From contig NZ_KE356561.1 of NCBI RefSeq assembly GCF_000415985.1, forward strand, positions 1,768,629 through 1,832,628: DNA of 64,000 nucleotides, read 5' to 3'. The notes beneath the pieces were generated by a model that was not told where the DNA came from, did no database searches, and saw only the letters and a list, made by a program, of their open reading frames with translations. The position numbers and the translations under genes were made by a program. The DNA is from Haloquadratum walsbyi J07HQW2 (GTDB lineage: Archaea > Halobacteriota > Halobacteria > Halobacteriales > Haloferacaceae). Each line of letters opens with the position of its first letter. The stretch's first letter is position 1. Positions 56,555 through 64,000 of this stretch are shown in pieces.

Positions 56555-56635
56555 ACATTCATATTTCGGGTGCTGAAAAAAATAACTTCCGAATCAAAAA
56601 ACCAACATCAGACTATCTGAACAACAGACAGTTAT

Positions 56636-57574
56636 TTACTTATGTTTATCAAGGAATTTGTCGTACACTCGGTCCCACTCATAATCATCATCGAAGTATT
56701 TCTCTGCGAGTGGTTCTTCTGGCAGTTCACCAGTCTGTCTTTTCTCTTGTTGATATGATGGGCGCTTACTGTCGGTGTAATATCGACCAGTGAGAACAGT
56801 TCCCTCATGAAGTGCATTTTCAGTCTCAAACATCAGCTGTGAGGCTTTTGAGCGGTCCGTCACATCGACGTCATAATCGTCGGAATCGTTAATATCGATA
56901 TATGGAACATATTGCTTTGCATCCTTATTCCACGTCGGGCACTGTGTCAAGAAATCGATATGTGAAAACCCATCATGCTCGATTGCTTCGACGATAATAT
57001 CACGAGCTTGATTTGGATTAACTGCAGCAGTTCGAGCAACATATGATGCGCCTGCGTTCAGAGCCATCGAGAGTGGACGAATTGGGTCCTTCGCAGATCC
57101 ATGTGGTTGTGTTTTCGATTTATGTCCCTTTGGTGACGTTGGAGACGTTTGTCCCTTCGTTAAGCCAAAGATCTCGTTATTGAACACAATATATGTCATA
57201 TCGTGGTTCTCACGAGCGGTGTGCATAAAGTGGTTGCCACCAATACCATATCCATCACCGTCGCCACCTGCCGCAATAATGGTAAGACCATCATTCGCCA
57301 TTTTTGCTGCTCGAGCAACTGGCAATGATCGCCCATGGATTGTATGGAATCCATAACTCTCAAAATAACTATTCAACTTGCCTGAACAGCCGATTCCTGT
57401 ACAGACGAGCATCTCTTCGGGGGCGAGTCCAAGTTCGGCTGCAGCACCCTTTAACGCCTTAAGAACGCCAAAATCACCACAGCCAGGACACCATGTAGCC
57501 TGTGGCTCAAGTCCGGGGGTGTATTCATTACGGTCATGCTCCTGTTCTTCACCAATTGCACTAAATGCACTCAT
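56636..57574 (-). CDS. porB: 2-oxoacid:ferredoxin oxidoreductase beta subunit (pyruvate, PorB)
   Basis: PorB is the thiamine-diphosphate subunit of haloarchaeal pyruvate:ferredoxin oxidoreductase, which makes acetyl-CoA with reduction of ferredoxin. The 312-residue product has TWCPGCGDFGVLKAL (iron-sulfur/TPP start), GIGCSGKLNSYFESYGFHTIHGRSLPVARAAK, and GGDGDGYGIGGNHFMHTARENHD (TPP-Mg motif). It ends ENALHEGTVLTGRYY. Only 2 bases separate it from porA. Similarity to the pyruvate type, not the oxoglutarate type, is judged from wording around the TPP site. Confidence 0.93.
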   Translation of the reverse strand: MSAFSAIGEEQEHDRNEYTPGLEPQATWCPGCGDFGVLKALKGAAAELGLAPEEMLVCTGIGCSGKLNSYFESYGFHTIHGRSLPVARAAKMANDGLTIIAAGGDGDGYGIGGNHFMHTARENHDMTYIVFNNEIFGLTKGQTSPTSPKGHKSKTQPHGSAKDPIRPLSMALNAGASYVARTAAVNPNQARDIIVEAIEHDGFSHIDFLTQCPTWNKDAKQYVPYIDINDSDDYDVDVTDRSKASQLMFETENALHEGTVLTGRYYTDSKRPSYQQEKRQTGELPEEPLAEKYFDDDYEWDRVYDKFLDKHK

Positions 57575-57576
57575 AA

Positions 57577-59475
57577 TTAGTCACTCGCTGCTGGAATATA
57601 TTTAGTTTCGTTACCACGAAGGGTTCGATCTTCGACGATACTATTAATGAACCCATCAACGATTTCCGCGGGTTCAAACGGATTGCCATTGTACTTAAGT
57701 AGGCTCGAAAGCTTCTCGCCGTACCGACCAAGCTCTTTCTGGGTCAGTCCACGGAACTGCGCGGAAGCATTCATTTCAACAACCAACACTTCATCGACGC
57801 TTTCTATGAATGATGATACTTCTTCGACTGGGTATGGAGCAAGTTCAGAAACGCCGAGCATCTTGACATGATACCCTTCGGTATCAAGATCATCGATTGC
57901 TTCTCTGACCGTTCCTTGTTGAGATCCAAATGTTAAAATACCGTACTGCGCTTTCTCTGGACCGTAATGGGTATTTCGCGTCTGCCCATCATTTTCGAGG
58001 TCCTCACGAATCGCTTCGAGTTTCTCCATTCGACGGTCGACTTGGTTAACTCGATTATCTGGATCCTCTGAAATATGACCTGCAGGCATGTGTTCATTCC
58101 CTGTCGCAAGGTATCGACCACCCTCCTGTCCAGGTAGTGATCGTGGACTAACTCCGTTTTCGCCGGCATGCTGGAAGCGATTATATTTCCCAGACGGATC
58201 GTGAGGTGCATCCTCTAATTCTGCCTCTGTAAGCGTTGATCCAAGATCTGGGTTTGGTTCCTCATCAAAGACAGTGGCATCGAGATTCTGCAGTTCACCA
58301 CCATTTTTTTGATCATAAAGAATAATTGAAGGAATCTGATACTCATATGCAATTTGGAATGCACGCCGCGTCTGGTGGTATGCTTCCTCAGAGTCAGCAG
58401 GAGCGAAAACAATACGATGTGAGTCTCCCTGTGAGGTGTATAAGACGTGTTCAAGATCACCTTGTTCTGGTTTTGTCGGCATTCCTGTGGACGGACCAGC
58501 TCGCATCGCTTCGATGAGCACGACCGGTGTTTCAGTCATCTCAGCAAGTCCAAGCGGTTCAGACATCAATGCAAAGCCACCACCAGAGGACCCTGACATT
58601 GCTTTGACTCCAGCGTGTGATGCACCAATTGCAAGTGCTGCCGCAGCAATTTCGTCTTCAACCTGCTCTGAGACACCTCCAATCTCTGGAAGGTTCTGTG
58701 ACATAATGGTGAAAACTTCTGTCCACGGTGTCATTGGGTATCCAGAGATGAACCGACAGCCCTCGTCAATAGCACCGTATGCGATTGCGTCTGACCCCGA
58801 AACAAGAACCTGTTCTTCATCATGACTTCCTGTTGGGACTGTGATATCAGGAACGTCAGCATCAAATTCTGAGTCAACGGTCTCATATGCGTCATCGAAG
58901 ACATCCATATTTGGCTCAAAGATCTTCTCAGGCATCGCATCAGCCATCATATCTTTGATAATTCCCGGGTCGATATCAGCAATTGCACATGTGATTGCAA
59001 CACCGGCTGTATTACGCATTACTTCGCGCCCGTGCTCACGGGCAATCTCTCGGAGGTTTACATCATAAACATGCCAATTGTTTGCTTCAACGCGTTCCTC
59101 AAAATTAGGGATATCATCGGCGTCAAGCAACCCTGTGTCATACACGATGACACCACCTTCGTGGAGATCATCAAGATTTTCTGAGAGAGGCTTGACTTCT
59201 TCTACGCCATAATATGCATCTTCCTGTGGATTTCGAGCGAATGAATCGCCGAGTGCCAACAGGAAATTATATCCATCACCACGTGATGTCACAGAGTCCG
59301 CAGAGACTCGTACTTCTGTATACGTGTGACCACCGCGGATACGTGACGGATAGTGACGGTGTGTGAATACATGTAACCCTGCGCGCATCAGGGCCTTCGC
59401 GAAATTCTGACTTGTCGAGGCGATTCCATCGCCGGAGCCACCTGCGATTCGCCAGATGAGTTCGTCGTCAGTCAT
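57577..59475 (-). CDS. porA: 2-oxoacid:ferredoxin oxidoreductase alpha subunit (pyruvate, PorA)
   Basis: PorA carries the fused gamma-alpha architecture of haloarchaeal oxidoreductases. The 632-residue product starts MTDDELIWRIAGGSGDGI (gamma domain) and shows THRHYPSRIRGGHTYTEV. The alpha part follows (CRFISGYPMTPWTEV, EQVEDEIAAAALAIGASHAGVKAMSGSSGGGFALMSE, TPVVLIEAMRAGPSTGMPTKPEQGDL). The THRHYPSRIRGGHT opening marks the pyruvate rather than the oxoglutarate enzyme. It is followed by porB after 2 bases. The C-terminal domain (VEVNASAQFRGLTQKE-like) is complete. Confidence 0.94.
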   Translation of the reverse strand: MTDDELIWRIAGGSGDGIASTSQNFAKALMRAGLHVFTHRHYPSRIRGGHTYTEVRVSADSVTSRGDGYNFLLALGDSFARNPQEDAYYGVEEVKPLSENLDDLHEGGVIVYDTGLLDADDIPNFEERVEANNWHVYDVNLREIAREHGREVMRNTAGVAITCAIADIDPGIIKDMMADAMPEKIFEPNMDVFDDAYETVDSEFDADVPDITVPTGSHDEEQVLVSGSDAIAYGAIDEGCRFISGYPMTPWTEVFTIMSQNLPEIGGVSEQVEDEIAAAALAIGASHAGVKAMSGSSGGGFALMSEPLGLAEMTETPVVLIEAMRAGPSTGMPTKPEQGDLEHVLYTSQGDSHRIVFAPADSEEAYHQTRRAFQIAYEYQIPSIILYDQKNGGELQNLDATVFDEEPNPDLGSTLTEAELEDAPHDPSGKYNRFQHAGENGVSPRSLPGQEGGRYLATGNEHMPAGHISEDPDNRVNQVDRRMEKLEAIREDLENDGQTRNTHYGPEKAQYGILTFGSQQGTVREAIDDLDTEGYHVKMLGVSELAPYPVEEVSSFIESVDEVLVVEMNASAQFRGLTQKELGRYGEKLSSLLKYNGNPFEPAEIVDGFINSIVEDRTLRGNETKYIPAASD

Positions 59476-59713
59476 AATTTAAGCTCACGGCCCGCATGGA
59501 CCAGTAGTTAATATTCGAGTATGAATCGATTAAAGGCTTTGCTATACATTACCAAGGAAAAATAATGATGGAATCAACAGACAATGATTGATTCAATTTT
59601 AGTTTTTATACCATATTGTAATGCCGTAATTATTGTGTATAGTATAGGCTTATCCTTACAGAAGTCTCTCAGCTACCGTTCGAAATATAATAATCTAGAG
59701 AGTTAGAATAGAG

Positions 59714-60865
59714 CTAGTTATTTTGAGGACTTGATGGATGATATTCAGTTTCATATTGCCCTGGGTTATCATCAAGTCGATCAGGATTGATCCGACCATC
59801 AAGAAGCATGAAATCAAGGATAGTAATATTCAATATTGCTTCAACAACTGGGACTGCCCGTGGTGGGAGTACAGGGTCATGACGCCCCACAACCTGAATG
59901 TCTTTTTTCTCGCCCGTTTCCCAGTCGACGGTTTGTTGTTCCTTTGGGATTGATGTCGGCGCATGCCATGTTGCCTCACCGTATATTGGTTGTCCAGTGG
60001 TGATCCCACCCTGTAATCCTCCATGTGTGTTTCCTTCCGGTATTGGGTTACCATCATCGTCAAATTCCCAATCTTCATTCCGGTCTGACCCTCGCCATTC
60101 GCGTGCTTCGTGTCCAAGACCATATTCGACACTTGTGGTTGCTGGAATCGAAAACATCGCTTTGCCAAGACGAGAAGAAAGAGAATCAAATCGAGGTGCA
60201 CCAAGTCCTGCTGGGACACCACGAGCTTCAAAGTAAATCGACCCACCAATTGAGTCACCCTCGGTTTGATACTCATCTATCTGTTCACGCATCATCTCAG
60301 CGGTCTCTGGGTGTGCACACCGAACCTCGCTTTCTTCGGTGTTTTCAATCATCTCCTCGAACGTTACTGGTGGTGCTTTGATATCTCCGATTTGGTTAAC
60401 GTGAGCCTTTACATCCACCCCATATGTCGTGAGGATTTTTTGTGCGATTGCACCAGCAGCGACCCAATTAACCGTCTCACGTGCTGATGAACGACCGCCG
60501 CCACCCCAGTTTCGTGTTCCGAATTTTGCTGAGTATGTAAAGTCACCGTGGCTTGGTCGGGGAGCGGTGACATATGGTTCATATTTTCCAGATCGGGCGT
60601 CTTTGTTCTCAATAACCATCCCGATTGGTGTTCCCGTCGTATATCCATCCTGCACGCCAGAATTGATCTCGACTGCATCGGGCTCACCTCGCGAAGTAGT
60701 AATCATCGACTGTCCTGGCTTTCGACGATCGAGCTCAGCTTGAATGTCTGCTTCTTCGAGCTCAAGCCCAGCCGGGCAGCCAGAGACGGTCACACCCATC
60801 GCATCACCATGGCTTTCACCATACGTCGTGACCTGAAACATACGGCCAAATTGATTGCCATTCAT
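59714..60865 (-). CDS. aroC: Chorismate synthase
   Basis: AroC makes chorismate from EPSP using reduced FMN. The 383-residue product starts MNGNQFGRMFQVTTYGESHGDAMGVTVSGCPAGL. It has QAELDRRKPGQSMITTSRGEPD, GGGRSSARETVNWVAAGA, GNTHGGLQGGITTGQPI and GRHDPVLPPRAVPVVEA. A TATATA box on the minus strand near 60889-60897 sits about 26 bases before the ATG at 60865, so the transcript is probably leaderless. It ends with a small Asn/Pro-rich tail and is downstream of aroA on the same strand. Confidence 0.97.
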   Translation of the reverse strand: MNGNQFGRMFQVTTYGESHGDAMGVTVSGCPAGLELEEADIQAELDRRKPGQSMITTSRGEPDAVEINSGVQDGYTTGTPIGMVIENKDARSGKYEPYVTAPRPSHGDFTYSAKFGTRNWGGGGRSSARETVNWVAAGAIAQKILTTYGVDVKAHVNQIGDIKAPPVTFEEMIENTEESEVRCAHPETAEMMREQIDEYQTEGDSIGGSIYFEARGVPAGLGAPRFDSLSSRLGKAMFSIPATTSVEYGLGHEAREWRGSDRNEDWEFDDDGNPIPEGNTHGGLQGGITTGQPIYGEATWHAPTSIPKEQQTVDWETGEKKDIQVVGRHDPVLPPRAVPVVEAILNITILDFMLLDGRINPDRLDDNPGQYETEYHPSSPQNN

Positions 60866-60888
60866 TATGTGATAATTTGATTTCCGGG

Positions 60889-60897
60889 CATATATAC
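60889..60897 (-). promoter_or_regulatory. TATA box of aroC
   Basis: TGTATATATG on the minus strand is centred 28 bases before the aroC ATG (60863-60865). This is the classic distance for a leaderless archaeal transcript. It suggests that aroC has its own promoter despite aroA lying 186 bases upstream. Confidence 0.45.
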
Positions 60898-61051
60898 ATT
60901 GGAGATACTGACTGAGTGACCCATCCTGAGATCGGATGTGAGCGCTGAGAATTTCTCTGAAACCATTATTAAAGCTCTCTCAGTCACATTATCTCTTCAA
61001 CTACATCAATCATAACCTCATCACCAGGGGAATAACCCGGTTTAATTGACC

Positions 61052-62350
61052 TTATTGTTCTGTTTGGATGCTCGCTCCAAGAGTTGATAGTGATTCAAAA
61101 AATGACGGAAATGATACGTCAACGTGTTCACCACCAGTAATTGTTGTTTCACCCTCTGCAACGAGTGCAGCAATTGCCAGTGCCATGACAATGCGGTGGT
61201 CTCTATGCCCGTCAACACGGGTTCCAGTAAGCGTTGTGTCACCACCATGGATAATTAATCGGGCATGCTCTTCGGTTATCGAGGCACCCATCGCGTCGAG
61301 TTCAGTTGCCATCGCGCTCACACGGTCTGTTTCCTTATATCGAACGTGTTCGCAATTTTCAATTACGGTGTCGCCATCAGCAATAGCACCAAGTGTTGCG
61401 ACCGTTGGAAGAAGATCAGGCGTATCGCCAACATCAATTTTAGTTCCATTCAATGACGCTGCTGGGACGGTGAGTTCACCAGCATCATGATCCCACGTTA
61501 CCTGTCCACCCATTGATTGAACAATCTCGACAATCGCACTATCACCCTGTGCACTTGGGTGAGCTCCTTCGATAATCACAGTATTATCAGCTGTGGCGGC
61601 GACAGCACCAGCGGCGATCAGATATGAAATTGATGAGAAATCACCGGGAACCGCATAGTTGCCGTCAGCTAGCACATATGACTGCCCGCCAGGGACCGCA
61701 AATCCATCACTGGTCCGGTTAACGGTGATATCAAATGCTGACAGCAGTTCAATCGTAATATCGACGTATGGAGCGGATTTTAATTCGGTCTTGAGAGTGA
61801 TTTTGATACCATCCTCGGTCACAGCGCCTGCCATCAATAACGCAGTAATATACTGTGATGAGATATCACCAGGGATAGTAACCACACCACCCTGGAGCGC
61901 ATCACCGACGACGATTGGCGCTTGTCCATTCCGTCGGGTTGACTCTCCGCGTCCATTGAGTGTCTCAATAGCCTCAAGCAATGGACCATGTGGACGCGAC
62001 CGAAGCGATGCATCACCGGTGAGGACACATAATCCATCTGCAAGCGCACCACAAGCAGCAACGAGTCGTGTTGTTGTTCCTGAATTTTCGCAGTTGAGAA
62101 TATCCGTTGGGGTCTGTGGGCGTCCATTGAACCCAGTAATCTCAATGCGATCTTCATCCACATGGTCCACAGTTCCACCAAATGCTTCAACTGCGCGTAT
62201 TGTTGCTCGTGTATCTGCGCTAATCAGTGGATCGGTAATAACTGCATGCTCACCGTATCCTGCGGCAAGGATAGCTCGATGCGTATAACTTTTTGATGGA
62301 GGTGCACGAATTCGTCCATGGATGCGTGAGCGTGAGATACTGATGTCCAT
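61052..62350 (-). CDS. aroA: 3-phosphoshikimate 1-carboxyvinyltransferase (EPSP synthase)
   Basis: AroA joins phosphoenolpyruvate to shikimate 3-phosphate. The 432-residue product has the opening [19 protein letters not shown] (the PEP and shikimate-binding lysine). It continues with [33 protein letters not shown] and [22 protein letters not shown], then [14 protein letters not shown] and [15 protein letters not shown]. The C-terminal end is [40 protein letters not shown]. The start at 62350 ([21 protein letters not shown]) is well placed. It is the upstream gene of the aroA-aroC pair. Confidence 0.97.
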   Translation of the reverse strand: MDISISRSRIHGRIRAPPSKSYTHRAILAAGYGEHAVITDPLISADTRATIRAVEAFGGTVDHVDEDRIEITGFNGRPQTPTDILNCENSGTTTRLVAACGALADGLCVLTGDASLRSRPHGPLLEAIETLNGRGESTRRNGQAPIVVGDALQGGVVTIPGDISSQYITALLMAGAVTEDGIKITLKTELKSAPYVDITIELLSAFDITVNRTSDGFAVPGGQSYVLADGNYAVPGDFSSISYLIAAGAVAATADNTVIIEGAHPSAQGDSAIVEIVQSMGGQVTWDHDAGELTVPAASLNGTKIDVGDTPDLLPTVATLGAIADGDTVIENCEHVRYKETDRVSAMATELDAMGASITEEHARLIIHGGDTTLTGTRVDGHRDHRIVMALAIAALVAEGETTITGGEHVDVSFPSFFESLSTLGASIQTEQ

Positions 62351-62708
62351 ACGGTCGATGGTTTCGGTGGAAGTATGATGCTACCGGTCGTCGCACGGTT
62401 TAATCTAAGATATTCCGTGATCAGTAATCGTCCGAGTATGAAAGCAAATGTATCGATATGTGCGTAGATAGCTGGATATTAGAACTGAATGATAGGCACT
62501 TGGGCTGTTGTGAGTGATTATGCCTGTGGTGATATTCTCATATTATTCCATGAGAAAATATCAATGACATTGCCGTCGATATCCTAAGATGACGATAGTT
62601 TTATTGAAGTATCATATCGTATATTGAATATCTCGTTGAGCAGTAAAGCAAATCATATAATATAGATGCTGAGAAAAGATATCATTCGACATCTGACTCG
62701 GATTTCGA
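62351..62708. other. Divergent promoter region between aroA and dinB
   Basis: 358 bases, very AT-rich, with no open frame of note. ATATAATAT (62655-62663) could be the TATA box of dinB, about 50 bases before its ATG. A reverse element for aroA is not clear. No hairpin or repeat was found. Confidence 0.4.
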
Positions 62709-64000
62709 ATGCGCGGTAAGACACTTCCTGGTACTGATACTTCCGAAGATACATCAAGTCGGGTTATCCTTCACGTCGATATGGACTGCTTTTATGTATC
62801 TTGTGAGCGTCTGCGCGAGCCGGCATTGAGAGATGTGCCCGTTATTGTCGGGATGGGTTATGAATCAGGAGAGACATTTGGTGCCGTTGCAACAGCAAGC
62901 TACGAGGCGCGTGACTATGGTATTGAAAGCGCACAACCAATATCGCAAGCGCTTGAACAGCTACCGCGTGTAGACGCAAATGATGCAGATGACAACGGCA
63001 TAAAAATAGAGCAATTTGGATGTTATCGACCAGTTGATCTCGATTTTTATCAGTTAGTGGCGGCAGAAGTCAAGAATATCCTGCATGATTGTGCAGATAC
63101 AGTACGTGAGGTAAGCATTGATGAAGCATATCTTGATGTCACTGATCGAACAACGTGGCATCAGACCGATGACGGTGACCGAACGCTTGCAGAGGGATAT
63201 GCGCGGTATGTGAAACAGCGGATTGCGCGAACGGTGGGCGTTCCAGCGAGTGTTGGCGTTGCTCCGAATATGTCAACAGCAAAAATAGCATCTGATCATG
63301 AGAAACCTGACGGACTTGTCGTTATCAAACCAGGATCTGTGGCGTCATTTCTCAGCCCGCTTCCAGTTGAGTCTATTCATGGTGTTGGTCCTGTAACAGC
63401 GGATCGGCTCAGTGAGTTAGGGGTTCAGACGGCAGGGGATCTCGCTGCAGCGGACCGAGAGCAACTTACCGAGATTCTTGATTCACGGGTAGAAACATTG
63501 TCGAAGCGCGCAATGGGTGATGATGATCGCGATGTAACACCAACAGGGAAACCACAGAGTTTGTCGAGGGAATCAGCCTTTGCAGCCGCGAGTGAGGATG
63601 AAGCACAGAAACGAGATGCTATCAGTGGACTCGCGGTTGATGTTGCTGCGAGAGCTAACCAACGAGATGCGCTGTATCAAACAATCGGAATCAAGATTGT
63701 TATTCCCCCGTATGAAGTACATACTCGTGAACGGTCATTATCAGGTCCGATCGAAAACCCAGATCTTGTCGTTAATATCGCCTGTGAGCTTCTTTCAGAA
63801 TTTGAAGGAGAAGCTGCTCGAAAGCTTGGTGTTCGGGTCTCAAACCTCTCGTTTGCTGCAGCAGATCAGGTGCAACTCAACGCACGCGAATGGGATGGTG
63901 ACCGTTCATCTGTTTCAATTTCGACAGTTGACAGCGCTGAGAATGAGACCAATGAGACGAATAAATACCCACATGACTCACGAAGCAATGGACAGGCGTC
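62709..64000 (+). CDS. dinB: DNA polymerase IV (Y-family; runs off the window)
   Basis: 430 residues are visible. Y-family polymerases copy past damage. The palm starts ILHVDMDCFYVSCERLREPAL (catalytic Asp-x-Asp), with the second acidic motif SIDEAYLDVTD. It continues with GVPASVGVAPNMSTAKIASDHEKPDGLV and the HhH region SIHGVGPVTADRLSELGV. The little-finger domain covers about 245-370. The first 18 residues are a polar extension (MRGKTLPGTDTSEDTSS). From about 400 on the sequence is Asn/Thr/Ser-rich, probably the linker before a PCNA-binding end outside the window. There is no stop within the window in this frame. Confidence 0.95.
   Translation, partial: MRGKTLPGTDTSEDTSSRVILHVDMDCFYVSCERLREPALRDVPVIVGMGYESGETFGAVATASYEARDYGIESAQPISQALEQLPRVDANDADDNGIKIEQFGCYRPVDLDFYQLVAAEVKNILHDCADTVREVSIDEAYLDVTDRTTWHQTDDGDRTLAEGYARYVKQRIARTVGVPASVGVAPNMSTAKIASDHEKPDGLVVIKPGSVASFLSPLPVESIHGVGPVTADRLSELGVQTAGDLAAADREQLTEILDSRVETLSKRAMGDDDRDVTPTGKPQSLSRESAFAAASEDEAQKRDAISGLAVDVAARANQRDALYQTIGIKIVIPPYEVHTRERSLSGPIENPDLVVNIACELLSEFEGEAARKLGVRVSNLSFAAADQVQLNAREWDGDRSSVSISTVDSAENETNETNKYPHDSRSNGQA

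Noticed and set aside
1-64000. CRISPR array, rRNA genes, replication origin or Orc1/Cdc6 gene
   Set aside because: No regular direct repeats with spacers, no rRNA-like blocks and no origin-type repeats with an orc gene were seen.

Overview
The window looks like chromosome of a halophilic archaeon of the Haloquadratum type. The proteins are acidic and haloarchaeal in family content (fused Lrp-type siroheme decarboxylase, AbrB-PhoU regulator, haloarchaeal PorAB, archaeal DnaG, aIF5A, S8e, MptA). The DNA is unusually AT-rich for a haloarchaeon, with long AT-rich gaps between genes and several decaying genes. The genus is an inference; no marker such as 16S rRNA is present.

Layout. 1-8.6 kb: the start of uvrA, sepF, a broken nitroreductase, a HerA/DUF87-type ATPase and a NurA-type nuclease. 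A small conserved haloarchaeal gene and a decayed IS200/IS605 (IS1341-type) tnpB element lie between the ATPase and the nuclease. 8.6-12.4 kb: a frameshifted phoU faces an AbrB-PhoU regulator across a palindrome-rich gap, followed by rps8e and a DUF2240 gene. 12.6-18.3 kb: carB, conserved haloarchaeal genes, two small membrane proteins, tRNA-Ile(GAT) and fxsA. 18.4-20.1 kb: a heavily decayed DUF255/thioredoxin-domain gene. 20.3-29.5 kb: mptA, two flavoprotein oxidoreductases, thrB, pdxS and DUF1405. 29.5-38.1 kb: a CARF-like HTH regulator, a DUF3311/sodium symporter pair, dnaG with a long linker, a GNAT/DUF92 operon, and a catalytic cis-prenyltransferase facing a degenerate paralogue.

38.3-43.3 kb is a heme block: siroheme decarboxylase (ahbAB-type), precorrin-2 dehydrogenase and hemA, then a pterin dehydratase and a HAD phosphatase. 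43.3-46.6 kb holds two overlapping moeA genes, one fused to a binding-protein-like domain. 46.7-50.3 kb: Hsp20, a UbiB-family kinase, and the aIF5A-agmatinase pair linked to (deoxy)hypusination. 50.3-55.4 kb: surE, tyrA overlapping an Rsm22-type methyltransferase, and an M24 peptidase. 56-62.4 kb: an Lrp regulator, porB/porA, aroC and aroA. Two aromatic-pathway genes (aroC, aroA) and tyrA therefore lie within 10 kb. The window ends inside dinB.

Recurring theme: IS200/IS605 debris. Besides the broken tnpB there are at least three hairpin ends without an intact transposase (near 22.1, 50.3 and 55.6 kb) and one possible further hairpin (4.55 kb). Two of them share a nearly identical sequence block. 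No CRISPR array, rRNA or replication origin was seen. The items most worth pursuing are the orphan element ends (possible TnpB guide-RNA scaffolds), the dead cis-prenyltransferase paralogue beside uppS, and the solitary CARF-like regulator.
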